A model generated the notes under the pieces. The model ran no database searches. It saw nothing but the letters and a program-made list of their open reading frames with translations, and was not told the DNA's origin. This document shows positions 36,121 through 45,348 of a stretch of 64,000 nucleotides of DNA, one piece after another. The stretch is taken from NCBI RefSeq assembly GCF_029433335.1, contig NZ_JAQTHX010000001.1, positions 434,001-498,000 on the forward strand. Direction: 5' to 3'. The first letter of the stretch is position 1. Each line of letters starts with the position of its first letter. The DNA comes from Bifidobacterium sp. ESL0745. GTDB taxonomy: Bacteria; Actinomycetota; Actinomycetes; Actinomycetales; Bifidobacteriaceae. Position numbers and translations under genes: made by a program.

Positions 36121-37485
36121 ATGACTATGACATTGAACGCACTCGATCCATGGCCTTTTTCCTCCACTCTCGGCAAGGCGAATTACGTTGCCGCACTGCG
36201 ACGTTACCCCGGGCAGGCCATTGTCGATCTTAGGGCGATGCGCGACAATATGCGGCACCTGGTCGAGGTCGTCGGCGGACCTAAGTCCGGTACGGCCGTG
36301 ATGGGCGTGGTGAAAGCCGATGGTTACGGGCACGGATTGATTCCTTCCGCCTTGGCAGCGCTCGCGGGCGGAGCGACGTGGCTGGGAACCGCACAACCGC
36401 GTGAGGCGCTGTTGCTGCGCATGGCCGGCATCGATTCGAGCCGCTGCCATATTCTCACGTGGATGTACAACGGGCGCAATGCCCCGCTGATCGAGCTCAT
36501 CGCCAGCGACATCGACATTTCCGTGGGCTCGCTTGACGGCATCGACGCCGTGGCCGCCGCCGCGCGCAAACTTGGCATACCCGCGCGTGTGCACGTCAAG
36601 GTGGACACCGGCTTTGGCCGCAACGGCTTTACTGCAGAAGGTTTCCAAGCTGCGCTCGACAAACTGGTTCCGCTGGCCAAGGAAGGCGTGCTTGACATCG
36701 TAGGGCAGTGGAGCCACTTCTCCGTGGCCGACGCGCCCGACGTTCCGGAATTCGTGGAAGCCACCGACCAGCAGCTTGAAAGCTTCAAGCAGTTCACCGC
36801 GCGCATGGAGAAGGCCGGCATCCCGCCACGTATCCGTCACATCGCTAATACCGCGGCCACGCTTTCGCGCCCAGAAACGCGCTTCGAGCTGACCCGTCCG
36901 GGTATCGGGCTTTACGGCTACGAGGCCGATCCGGCGATGGGCGTGCCGGCGAACTACGATCTGAAACCCGCCATGACGCTTCAGGCCCAGCTGGCCACGG
37001 TAAAAGGCGTGGAGGCGGGACACGGCATTTCCTACGGGCGCACCTACATCACCGACGAAGCCACCAGCACGGCCATTGTGCCGCTGGGGTACGCCGATGG
37101 CATCCACCGCTCCGCCTCTGGATTCGATGAAGCAGGGGCCAAACATACACGCAAACCCGGAGGTCCGGTACGTGTGATGACCAATGAGGGGCCAAAGCTG
37201 ATGCGCGTTTCGGGTCGCGTATGCATGGATCAGTTCATTATCGATCTGCATGGCGACTGCGAGAAACTCGGCGTGCACGAGGGCGATACCGTGGAGCTGT
37301 TCGGGCCAGGCCGTGGCGAACAGTACGTGGAGCCGACTGCGGACGATTGGGCTCGTGCCGCCGACACCATCAGCTACGAGATCTTCACCTGCCTGCGTAC
37401 GCGTATCCCGCGGCTTTATCTGCACGCTGCAGAAGTGCTCGACCCCCAGGATATGAGCAAACTCAGCGCAAAGACGCTGTTGTAG
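36121..37485 (+). CDS. alr: Alanine racemase
   Basis: This PLP enzyme makes D-alanine for peptidoglycan. The PLP lysine is K65 in VVKADGYGHG, and the catalytic Tyr of the C-terminal domain is in HGISYGRTYITDE. Other family blocks are HVKVDTGFGRNGF and GRVCMDQFIIDL. About 454 residues is longer than most, because of a roughly 30-residue N-terminal lead and an extended tail after FTCLRTRIPRLY. The start is uncertain: ATGs at 36121 and 36127 both lack a Shine-Dalgarno sequence, so the transcript may be leaderless. dgt and dnaG follow on the same strand. Confidence 0.93.
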   Translation: MTMTLNALDPWPFSSTLGKANYVAALRRYPGQAIVDLRAMRDNMRHLVEVVGGPKSGTAVMGVVKADGYGHGLIPSALAALAGGATWLGTAQPREALLLRMAGIDSSRCHILTWMYNGRNAPLIELIASDIDISVGSLDGIDAVAAAARKLGIPARVHVKVDTGFGRNGFTAEGFQAALDKLVPLAKEGVLDIVGQWSHFSVADAPDVPEFVEATDQQLESFKQFTARMEKAGIPPRIRHIANTAATLSRPETRFELTRPGIGLYGYEADPAMGVPANYDLKPAMTLQAQLATVKGVEAGHGISYGRTYITDEATSTAIVPLGYADGIHRSASGFDEAGAKHTRKPGGPVRVMTNEGPKLMRVSGRVCMDQFIIDLHGDCEKLGVHEGDTVELFGPGRGEQYVEPTADDWARAADTISYEIFTCLRTRIPRLYLHAAEVLDPQDMSKLSAKTLL

Positions 37486-37621
37486 ACGAGAAAATGACAT
37501 TATGCTGGCAACGATTCGCAGCAGCTGACAGTGCGATGGGTTTCGCTACGAGGCCGACAGTGCGATATATGGCTTTATATTGATGATTGGTGGACAATAT
37601 CAGGCCAGTTGAAAGGAAGCT

Positions 37622-38914
37622 ATGACCAAGACGCATACCGCAGATGGCGAGGAAGTGCTGGCAGAGGAGGGCTATGACGCCTTCGATGAGGAGCGCTGGG
37701 CTCCCGAGCCCCCGAAATCGCAGTCCCGTACTGCCTTCCAACGCGACCGCGCGCGTCTCATTCATTCCTCGGCCTTGCGCCGGCTTGGTGCGAAAAGTCA
37801 GATTCTTGTAGCCGGTACTGATGATTTTGCCCGTACCCGGCTGACCCATACGCTGGAAGTCGCCCAGATCGGCCGCCAGATCGGCTCGATGCTCGGCTGT
37901 GATCCGGACGTGGTCGACTGTGCCTGCTTGGCTCACGACCTTGGCCATCCGCCGTTTGGACACAACGGCGAGCGGGTGCTGGCCGATATCGCCTCTGGCA
38001 TCGGCGGATTCGAAGGCAATGCGCAAACGCTTCGGTTGCTGACACGGCTTGAACCGAAAGTTTTTTTGCCTGACGGGCGTTCCGCAGGCGTCAACCTCAC
38101 CCGCGCCTCGCTGGACGCGGCGGTGAAATACCCATGGACGCTTGAGGAGGCCTCGAAGCACCCGAAAGGGGAGCGCAGCCTGAAATTCTGCGTTTATCCC
38201 GATGATGTCGACGTGTTCAACTGGCTCAAACAGGGTGCACCGAAAGACGCCAAACCGATGGAATGCCAGGTCATGGACCTTTCCGACGACATCGCCTACA
38301 GTGTCCACGACGTGGAGGATGCCATCGCCACTGGTGCTTTTAATCCGTTGGCGCTGGCCGATTCCCGCGTTCTCGACGGCGTGGTGGAGCTCACCCGCGA
38401 ATGGTATGGACAGCAGTGGGATCCGGACGAGCTGCTCAAGGCATTGCAACGGCTGAAGAAACGGCACATGTTCCCCTCCCATTTCAACGGCTCGCGTCAG
38501 GCGTTGGCGCAGTTGAAGAATATCACCAGTTCGCTTATCGGTCGGTTCGCCGGTTCGGTCGAGCAGGCGACCCGCGAACAATATGGGCAGGGCAGGCTGA
38601 CGCGATACAGCGCCAACGTGGTTATTCCCGACGAAACCAATTACGAAATCGTTGCGCTCAAGGGCATCGCCGTCTATTTTGTCATGGCGCCGCGTGAACG
38701 CGAACCGTTACACGAGCAGGAGCAGCAGATCGTCGCCGACCTGGTCGACGTGCTCATGGCCGATTCGCCGCGTCCTTCCGATGCGTTGGAAACGGTGTTC
38801 CTTGAGGATTGGAACGAATCCACCAACGATGACGAGCGCCTGCGCGTCGCCATTGACCAGGTGGCCAGCCTGACCGATGGTTCGGCGATGACCCTGCACT
38901 CCTTGATTTGCTGA
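37622..38914 (+). CDS. dgt: Deoxyguanosinetriphosphate triphosphohydrolase-like protein
   Basis: This 430-residue HD-domain enzyme hydrolyses dNTPs to deoxynucleosides and triphosphate. The metal-binding residues are H76 in TRLTHTLEVAQIGR and H105-D106 in LAHDLGHPPFGHNGE, and a third Asp lies in VMDLSDDIAYSVHDVED. The N-terminal SRTAFQRDRARLIHSSALRRL is diagnostic for the family. GAAAGGAAG precedes the ATG. In actinobacteria dgt commonly sits just before dnaG, as here, linking dNTP control to replication initiation. Confidence 0.94.
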   Translation: MTKTHTADGEEVLAEEGYDAFDEERWAPEPPKSQSRTAFQRDRARLIHSSALRRLGAKSQILVAGTDDFARTRLTHTLEVAQIGRQIGSMLGCDPDVVDCACLAHDLGHPPFGHNGERVLADIASGIGGFEGNAQTLRLLTRLEPKVFLPDGRSAGVNLTRASLDAAVKYPWTLEEASKHPKGERSLKFCVYPDDVDVFNWLKQGAPKDAKPMECQVMDLSDDIAYSVHDVEDAIATGAFNPLALADSRVLDGVVELTREWYGQQWDPDELLKALQRLKKRHMFPSHFNGSRQALAQLKNITSSLIGRFAGSVEQATREQYGQGRLTRYSANVVIPDETNYEIVALKGIAVYFVMAPREREPLHEQEQQIVADLVDVLMADSPRPSDALETVFLEDWNESTNDDERLRVAIDQVASLTDGSAMTLHSLIC

Positions 38915-39092
38915 ATTCTGGTCTTGTCTGTTTGAAAAGTGGTGCGAAACGGAGGGGTTTATCCGCCTTGCAACGGTTTTGCTGCCTCTGTGTGCATTCG
39001 TCTTTCTATCGATATCAAGAAATCTTGATTTTTGACTCTCAGCGTGCGTTTTGATTGTGCCTCATGCACGCCGCGCGGTAAGGTGAACAATT

Positions 39093-41228
39093 ATGGCTGG
39101 AATGATTCTCAAATCGGACGTGGAAAAGGTGCGTGCCACGGCGGACCTGTATGACATCGTCTCCTCGACGGTGACGCTCAAGGCCGCAGGCACCGGTACA
39201 TTCATGGGTCTGTGCCCCTTCCACGACGAAAAAACACCCAGCTTCAGCGTCCGACCTTCGCTAGGGGTGTGGCATTGCTTCGGTTGTGGACTCGGCGGGG
39301 ATGTCTTTGCCTACGTCGAACACCGTGAGAACATCGACTTTCGCGAGGCTGTGGAACTTCTTGCCGACAAATACCATATCGAGCTTCATTACGAGAAAGG
39401 CGACGGGACTGAGGAAGAACATCGTGGCTCCAAGCGTGCCCGACTGTTGGAAGCCAACGAAGAGGCTCAGCGCTTTTTCGTCTCCCAGATCATGACGTCT
39501 GAGGCGTTGGCGGCACGAAAGCTTCTGGGCGGACGCAACTTCAGCCAGGCCGATTGCCAGCGCTTCGGCTGCGGCTATGCCCCTCAGGGTTGGGACAATC
39601 TTGTCCGTCATCTGGCCAACAAAGGCTTTACCCAGCAGGAGATGCTTGATGCCGGGCTTGCACGGCAGGGGCAGCGCGGCATCTACGACTATTTCCGAGG
39701 CCGGGCCACTTGGCCGATTCGTGATTCGACGGGGCGGACGCTCGGCTTTGGTGCCCGCAAGTTGTATGACGATGACGCTATCAACGCCAAATACATCAAC
39801 ACCCCCGACACCCAGCTTTATCGCAAAACGCAGGTGCTTTACGGCATCGACTTGGCCAAATCGAGCATCGTCAAGAAGCGCCAAGCCGTCATCGTCGAAG
39901 GCTATACGGATGTGATGGCCTGCCATCTGGCCGGTATCGACACCGCCGTCGCCACCTGCGGCACCGCGTTCGGCGAGGAACACGCCAAGATCATCCGCAG
40001 GCTCATTTCCGACGATTCCTTGGGTGCCGTCCAGCTGGTCGGTCCGCTGAAAGTCGAGGGGCAATCCTTGAGCTCACGCATCGTCTTCACGTTCGATGGA
40101 GACGCGGCAGGGCAGAAAGCCGCTATCCATGCCTTCGGACTGGATTCGGCGTTTCTTTCCCAGACGTTCGTGGCGGTGGCCGACAACAACCTCGACCCCT
40201 GCGACCTGCGTATCCAACAGGGCAACGAGGCGGTGCGTTCGTTGATCGATCACGCCAAACCGCTCTATGATTTCGTCATCGACACTGCCATCAACCGGTT
40301 CGACACCTCATATACCACCGGTCAGATGGGTGCGGTCAAGGCCGTGGCGCCTCTGATCGCGCAGATCCGCGATCGTTCGCTGCTCGATATCTATACCCGC
40401 AAGGCGACTCGTCGCATCGGTGTGGACCTTGACATCATGCGCCGTGAGGTCAACAACGCGCGACGTCAGCTACACGTACGCGATGATGATGCCTACGCTC
40501 CCAAACGTCGGATCGGTGGCTTCGAGAACCATAACCGCAACAATGAGAACACCTATGCCAATCCGGCCGCGCGCAAGGCGCTGCAACACCGTGATGCCGC
40601 CGATCAGGCCTATTTCCGCGTCGACGATGCCGTGTTCATTTGCGAGCAGCAGTTCATGGCGGTGCTCATCCAAGTGCCCCGGGCCGTCGATGTGAACGCA
40701 TTCGCCCGACTGACATTGGCCGACTTCATGACCCCTGTATTCCGCACCCTGTTCCAGGCCATCGCAGCGGCCGGAGGATTGCCGGACGGGAATACCCCGC
40801 AAGGCCTTTGGCTTCACAATCTGACCAAGGCCGGCGGCCCGATGCTCGAGCAGGTCATCAACGAGCTGGCCGTCATGCCGCTGCCTTTGCCCAATGGCGA
40901 TGACCAGAACGGCAACGCCAACGAGGCGAACGGTGCCGGTGCCGCCATTGGGCAGAACGGTGGGGGTGTCAACGGCAATGCTGACGGCATGCCCAATCCC
41001 ACCGCAGCCCAGTTACGGTCCCCGACTCAGGAAGAGCAACGCTATGCCGCGGAATTGACCGCCAGGTTGTTGGATGTCGGCTATATGCGTCGTATCGGCG
41101 CCGCGAAACGCAAGATGGCGCAGCTTCCTGATGGCGAGGAGAAAATCAGGATTTTGGGTCAGATCACCGACATGGAAGCGGACCGGAAAGATCTGCAAGC
41201 GCAGGTCTATGGCAACGCCATCGCCTGA
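39093..41228 (+). CDS. dnaG: DNA primase
   Basis: DnaG makes RNA primers at the replication fork. The 711-residue chain has the zinc-binding domain with C41, H44, C62 and C65 (CPFHDEKTPSFS, HCFGCGLGGD). The RNA polymerase domain includes FRGRATWPIRDSTGRTLGFGAR, the TOPRIM block VIVEGYTDVMACHLAG with EGYTD and the FTFDGDAAGQKA metal site. A C-terminal DnaB-interaction region starts near residue 500. An Asn/Gly-rich linker (about 607-630, NGDDQNGNANEANG) is specific to this lineage. GGTAAGGTG precedes the ATG. It follows dgt with a gap of 178 bp. Confidence 0.96.
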   Translation: MAGMILKSDVEKVRATADLYDIVSSTVTLKAAGTGTFMGLCPFHDEKTPSFSVRPSLGVWHCFGCGLGGDVFAYVEHRENIDFREAVELLADKYHIELHYEKGDGTEEEHRGSKRARLLEANEEAQRFFVSQIMTSEALAARKLLGGRNFSQADCQRFGCGYAPQGWDNLVRHLANKGFTQQEMLDAGLARQGQRGIYDYFRGRATWPIRDSTGRTLGFGARKLYDDDAINAKYINTPDTQLYRKTQVLYGIDLAKSSIVKKRQAVIVEGYTDVMACHLAGIDTAVATCGTAFGEEHAKIIRRLISDDSLGAVQLVGPLKVEGQSLSSRIVFTFDGDAAGQKAAIHAFGLDSAFLSQTFVAVADNNLDPCDLRIQQGNEAVRSLIDHAKPLYDFVIDTAINRFDTSYTTGQMGAVKAVAPLIAQIRDRSLLDIYTRKATRRIGVDLDIMRREVNNARRQLHVRDDDAYAPKRRIGGFENHNRNNENTYANPAARKALQHRDAADQAYFRVDDAVFICEQQFMAVLIQVPRAVDVNAFARLTLADFMTPVFRTLFQAIAAAGGLPDGNTPQGLWLHNLTKAGGPMLEQVINELAVMPLPLPNGDDQNGNANEANGAGAAIGQNGGGVNGNADGMPNPTAAQLRSPTQEEQRYAAELTARLLDVGYMRRIGAAKRKMAQLPDGEEKIRILGQITDMEADRKDLQAQVYGNAIA

Positions 41229-41697
41229 AGCGACTATGGGCTCATGAGAAGGTGTCTTGCAAGGAAAGGCATTATAAGCACCATTTCCTCCCGAAACCGT
41301 CTATAACGAAGCGGGCACGGCATTTTTTCAAGTTTTTTTGAGAATTTTGGTCGCTTTTTGCTAACCCAAAAGAAGCCAATAAAATCTAGGATTTTTCTCC
41401 CAATTTCTTGGCCGATACCTGAAAACGGTCGCTAAAAGCCCGTTTTTCCGTCTCAAACCACTCCAGATTGCCCATACAATAAGAGGGAAGAACACGAATA
41501 TGCGCACCGATTCAAGTCCAGGATCATTGTGAACGCGCGTCTTCGCGGATATGTGAGTCATGTGATGGATGGGAACATAGGATGGTCGAGATGTTTGCAG
41601 GTATCTGGCGACAATGTCGCCTCGTGATCGGACTGCATCAATGAGTCGCGGTCATGATGTCGCGTATTTCCCGACGATGGTTTGGCTGGCGTAACTG
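41229..41697. other. Intergenic region between dnaG and the anion permease
   Basis: T-rich runs occur at 41323-41340 and A/T-rich sequence continues to about 41420. No clear stem-loop terminator or promoter was recognised. A 66-codon open frame on the minus strand (41361-41561) has no ribosome-binding site or family resemblance and was not called. Confidence 0.35.
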
Positions 41698-42891
41698 ATG
41701 CGTAAGTGGATTGTCAGGGAACTGAAAAACGACACCATTTTGGTGGTGGCGACGATACTCGCCATCATTTCGTGTTTCATCGTCCCGCCGGACAAACAGT
41801 ACCTCGGCTATATCCACATGAACACCATTGGCCAGCTGATCTGCCTTATGCTGGTGGTCTGCGGGTTCCAGCGCATCGGCGTCTTCCACTTCATCGGCAC
41901 CAAACTTCTTGAACATGTGCATACCGAAAGCATGTTGGTCGTTTCACTGGTTTTCCTGGCATTCTTCTCCGCGATTTTCATCACCAATGACGTTTCCCTG
42001 GTCACGTTCATCCCGTTCGCGATCTCGGTGCTGGTGATGGCCAAAATGGAGGACAAGGCCGTTCTGGTGGTGACGTTGATGACCATCGGTGCCAATACCG
42101 GCAGCATGCTGACCCCCGTCGGCAACGCCCACAACCTTTATCTCAAATCCGTTTCCAAGATGCCGACCTCGGAGTTTTTGGAAGTGATGGGCCCGTTCTC
42201 GCTTGCTGCGGCCATCATGCTGCTCATCATCGTTCTGGTTGCATTCCGTCGGCGTAGCAGCCAGGCCGATTTCGCAGGTCTGGGACGCAAAGGTATCGAG
42301 CAATCGCTGTTCGCGCCGCAAAGTGAGAAGCAACCCGACGAAGTGCGTGTGCTCGATTACGGGGCCGGGTACGGCGGTTGGCGGGCAGTCGTCTACCTTG
42401 TTCTGTTCCTCATCTGCATTTTCACGGTCGGCGGCTCGATTCCGCTGTGGCTGATGTGCCTGCTGGTGTTCGGCGCGTTCCTGGTCTGCGACCGTCGTGC
42501 GTTCCTCAAAGTCGACTGGACCCTGCCGCTTACCTTCGTCATGTTCTTCATTTTCATCGGCAACATGCGCCGAGTACCGGAGTTCTCGAACTTTGTGGCC
42601 TCGATTGTCAACCAGCATCCGATGGAAGTCGCCGTCGCTTCCAGCCAGCTCATCAGCAACGTGCCTACTTCCATTTTGCTTTCGGGTTTCTGCAACCAGT
42701 GGCGTGAGTTGATCATCGGCACCAATCTGGGTGGTTTGGGCACGTTGATCGCGTCGATGGCCTCGCTGATCTCCTACCAGCAGATCGCCCGTAAATACCC
42801 AGACAAAAAGGGTCATTACCTGCTGGTCTACACGGTGACCAATGTGCTGTTTTTGGCGGTGTTGCTGGGGTTGGCGTTGATCATCAATTAA
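41698..42891 (+). CDS. SLC13/ArsB-NhaD-type anion permease
   Basis: This 397-residue membrane protein has about ten helices. The segment FITNDVSLVTFIPFAI and the later GANTGSMLTPVGNAHNLYL are the two re-entrant signature regions of the ion-transporter superfamily that includes SLC13 dicarboxylate carriers, ArsB and NhaD. SNVPTSILLSGF is the mirror signature in the second half. Substrate could be a dicarboxylate, another anion, or sodium; sequence alone does not decide. A charged loop (about 180-225) separates the two halves. No strong ribosome-binding site precedes the ATG at 41698. It is convergent with the next gene. Confidence 0.8.
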   Translation: MRKWIVRELKNDTILVVATILAIISCFIVPPDKQYLGYIHMNTIGQLICLMLVVCGFQRIGVFHFIGTKLLEHVHTESMLVVSLVFLAFFSAIFITNDVSLVTFIPFAISVLVMAKMEDKAVLVVTLMTIGANTGSMLTPVGNAHNLYLKSVSKMPTSEFLEVMGPFSLAAAIMLLIIVLVAFRRRSSQADFAGLGRKGIEQSLFAPQSEKQPDEVRVLDYGAGYGGWRAVVYLVLFLICIFTVGGSIPLWLMCLLVFGAFLVCDRRAFLKVDWTLPLTFVMFFIFIGNMRRVPEFSNFVASIVNQHPMEVAVASSQLISNVPTSILLSGFCNQWRELIIGTNLGGLGTLIASMASLISYQQIARKYPDKKGHYLLVYTVTNVLFLAVLLGLALIIN

Positions 42892-43082
42892 GGCGAGAGG
42901 CCAATAATACGTTGTAATTCAATTTGTTTATGATCTTTTGATATTTAACTTTTGGTCCGTGTGGTTTTGTCTGATTTGCTTAAAATTTCATCTGTATTGG
43001 GCAGCCGAAATAACCATGGCAACACCAAAGGTGACATCAGCAGTTGCATGTAAAACAGCTTGATATGACCACCAATAATTGT

Positions 43083-44342
43083 TTAGCGTGGTAACGCGTA
43101 TGTCGTCGTTGCGCCACAGGTGGTGCTTTGCAATTCGCCCTTTTGAGTAAGGCCCTCAAGTACATCCACGATTTGTCCGGAATCAGTGCCCAATTCGGTT
43201 TGGATCTGTTTGAGGCTCATCGCTTCTTTCCGCTCTGACAAGAGACGTTTGGTGATTTGCTCAAGCGTGTCGATTTCGAATTGATGTGTTTCTGTGCCGG
43301 TTTTCCATTGCTGCAATTGAGATTTGACACTATTGGGCAGTCCGTCCAGTGTTTTCTGGTCGGGGTTGCCAGTAAGCAGCTGCCAGACTTTGCTTCCCGC
43401 AAAGACCACGGACGAGAGTGGGGTGACAGCAAGTACTTGGCCTTCGACACGGGCCTCGGTTGGATTGGTGGTGAAAAGGTGCGGTCCGCCCAGCGGGAAC
43501 GTGTAGCGTTTGGCTTTTCCGGAACCGGCATCGGGATTATCGCTATCGAAACTATCCGTTTTGTTTCCGGATTCTTCCTCGTTTCCGTTAGCGGAATGAG
43601 GCTCAGTCCACACCGAATCGAGTACCGGCTTTGGCAGAATCATCGCCACTGAACCCGGGCCAACCCGAAGTTGGGGGCTGGCAAGGCTTTCGGAATACGA
43701 GTCAAGGATGCGTTGTACGCCCGTACCGCAGTTTTCGCTCAAATGCAGGGCCTCGAACACGTCGGCAAGCCACGGGTTGCGTGATTCGCTGACACCATTC
43801 AAGAGATCATTGACTTCAAAGCCGTCGACCAAACCGCCGGGAGAAACGATTTCAACGCTGGAATCGAAAAGACTAATGAGTATTGGCCCGTTCTTGTCGT
43901 AATCGCGGTGCAGAACGGCGTTGACCAGCGATTCACGCAACGCATCTTCCGGCCAAGCGTTTTCGGTATTGTGTTGGTTCAGGAACATCATCGTGGCATC
44001 GATTTGGTTCAGAACCGAGCCGGAAACATTCTGACGTTCGGTCAGATTTGCCTTGGTGTCGCCGTCGAACACCGCGCATTTGACAAGATAAGGGCATTGG
44101 TCGGAGAGTAGGAGAGCGGTGTTGCCGGCTTGCTTTTCAGCATCGAAAAGATGGAGCCGAACAAGATTCTCGTCAGACCATTCGAGTCCGGCCGATGCAA
44201 ACGCCGGTTTTGCATATTCGAAGGTCAGGTTCTGATTGGCGCTTAAACGATGATCAAAGGGCATCGCGGATGAAGACGCGTCGGCGGCTTGCCGGGCGTC
44301 GTCGTTGTCAGCAGTCTGAGACGTTTCCCTGTCCGAATCCAT
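43083..44342 (-). CDS. HATPase_c_4 ATP-binding protein lacking the usual AlbA_2 domain
   Basis: In the 419-residue product, PEDALRESLVNAVLHRDY, VEIVSPGGLVDGFEVNDLLNG and ENCGTGVQRILDSY form the HATPase_c_4 module of proteins usually called ATP-binding or RecG-like regulators. Those proteins normally begin with a Schlafen AlbA_2 DNA-binding domain. Here the N-terminus is short, Asp/Ala-rich and enters directly at the segment after that domain. A C-terminal winged-helix-like region (about 345-415, LLSERKEAMSLKQIQTELG) could bind DNA. The gene may be a truncated or specialised regulator. It converges with the anion permease and diverges from the ABC pair at 44569. Confidence 0.72.
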   Translation of the reverse strand: MDSDRETSQTADNDDARQAADASSSAMPFDHRLSANQNLTFEYAKPAFASAGLEWSDENLVRLHLFDAEKQAGNTALLLSDQCPYLVKCAVFDGDTKANLTERQNVSGSVLNQIDATMMFLNQHNTENAWPEDALRESLVNAVLHRDYDKNGPILISLFDSSVEIVSPGGLVDGFEVNDLLNGVSESRNPWLADVFEALHLSENCGTGVQRILDSYSESLASPQLRVGPGSVAMILPKPVLDSVWTEPHSANGNEEESGNKTDSFDSDNPDAGSGKAKRYTFPLGGPHLFTTNPTEARVEGQVLAVTPLSSVVFAGSKVWQLLTGNPDQKTLDGLPNSVKSQLQQWKTGTETHQFEIDTLEQITKRLLSERKEAMSLKQIQTELGTDSGQIVDVLEGLTQKGELQSTTCGATTTYALPR

Positions 44343-44568
44343 GGTTCGAGCTTATCGTCACTTTGCGACACAAATATTACATTTTTATTGAAATTCCGCC
44401 ATAATTCAGCACTTTACGATTTCCACACCAGTCATCTGGTTTTTCCGATTATTTGCCATTTTCGTATCGGCTATCGGTGGTTTTCAGCTCGGTATTTTGG
44501 AGCACCTAAGGGAAAACAGTGACTTTCGGCATGGGGCATGGTCTCTTGGAATATGTGACGATAAAAAT

Positions 44569-45348
44569 ATGAAAAAAGAAAACATCACAAGATATGCAAC
44601 GCAGACGTATCCTACACAACAAAAGACGGGAACCAAGGAGATTTTGCGGGCCGAAGGGCTGGTCCGTGACTTTGGGTTCAAGTTGGGGCCGATCGACTTG
44701 ACGCTTCGCGAAGGCGAGACGGTGGCGGTTATCGGACCTTCGGGATGTGGCAAGTCGTCATTGCTCCGGGCGATGGCCGGAATGGACAAGCCTACACATG
44801 GAACAGTGATGTTTGATGGCAAAGTGCTGGCAAAGCTTGGTGAGAAGAAACTGGCCAAACTGCGTGCCTCGCGTTTCGCGTTCATTTTCCAAGACTATAT
44901 GCTGCTCGAAAACCTGACTGTAGGGGAGAACGTGGCATTGCCCGCTTCGATTCGAGGCGAGCGGATGGGTGACGACGAGATGCTGCGTGCTCTGGCATGC
45001 GTCGGTCTCGCCGACAAACCGCCGGATACGCCGGTCACCAGTCTTTCCGGCGGGCAGCAGCAGCGTGTCGCCATCGCCAGGGCGCTCGCGATCGGTGCCG
45101 ATGTGCTCTTCGCCGATGAGCCGACCGGCAATCTCGACCCGAAGGCGCGCGACGAGGTCATCGAAACCATCCGTGCCTCCATGCGCGCCGGACTCAAAGC
45201 CGCTTTGATTGTTACGCACGATCCGGTGGTCGCCTCGTCGGCCGACCGCGTGGTGCTGATGGCCGATGGTCATGTAGTGCGTGAATATGGCGATGGGCTT
45301 TCCGCCCCTCAGATTGAGACTTTGTTGCTGGGAGGCCGTCATGAGTAA
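44569..45348 (+). CDS. MacB/LolD-type ABC transporter ATP-binding protein
   Basis: This ATPase of about 259 residues has Walker A GPSGCGKSS (56-64), signature SLSGGQQQRVAIARAL and Walker B VLFADEPTGNLDP. The last is the hallmark of the MacB/LolD/FtsE branch that works with FtsX-type permeases in peptide export or antimicrobial peptide resistance. The start is uncertain: the ATG at 44569 lacks a good ribosome-binding site, and the frame stays open to a TTG at 44497. The stop lies within the permease start region (8-bp overlap). Confidence 0.87.
   Translation: MKKENITRYATQTYPTQQKTGTKEILRAEGLVRDFGFKLGPIDLTLREGETVAVIGPSGCGKSSLLRAMAGMDKPTHGTVMFDGKVLAKLGEKKLAKLRASRFAFIFQDYMLLENLTVGENVALPASIRGERMGDDEMLRALACVGLADKPPDTPVTSLSGGQQQRVAIARALAIGADVLFADEPTGNLDPKARDEVIETIRASMRAGLKAALIVTHDPVVASSADRVVLMADGHVVREYGDGLSAPQIETLLLGGRHE

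Noticed and set aside
41361..41561. 66-codon minus-strand frame between dnaG and the anion permease
   Set aside because: It has one hydrophobic stretch but no ribosome-binding site, no partner genes and A/T-rich non-coding composition.
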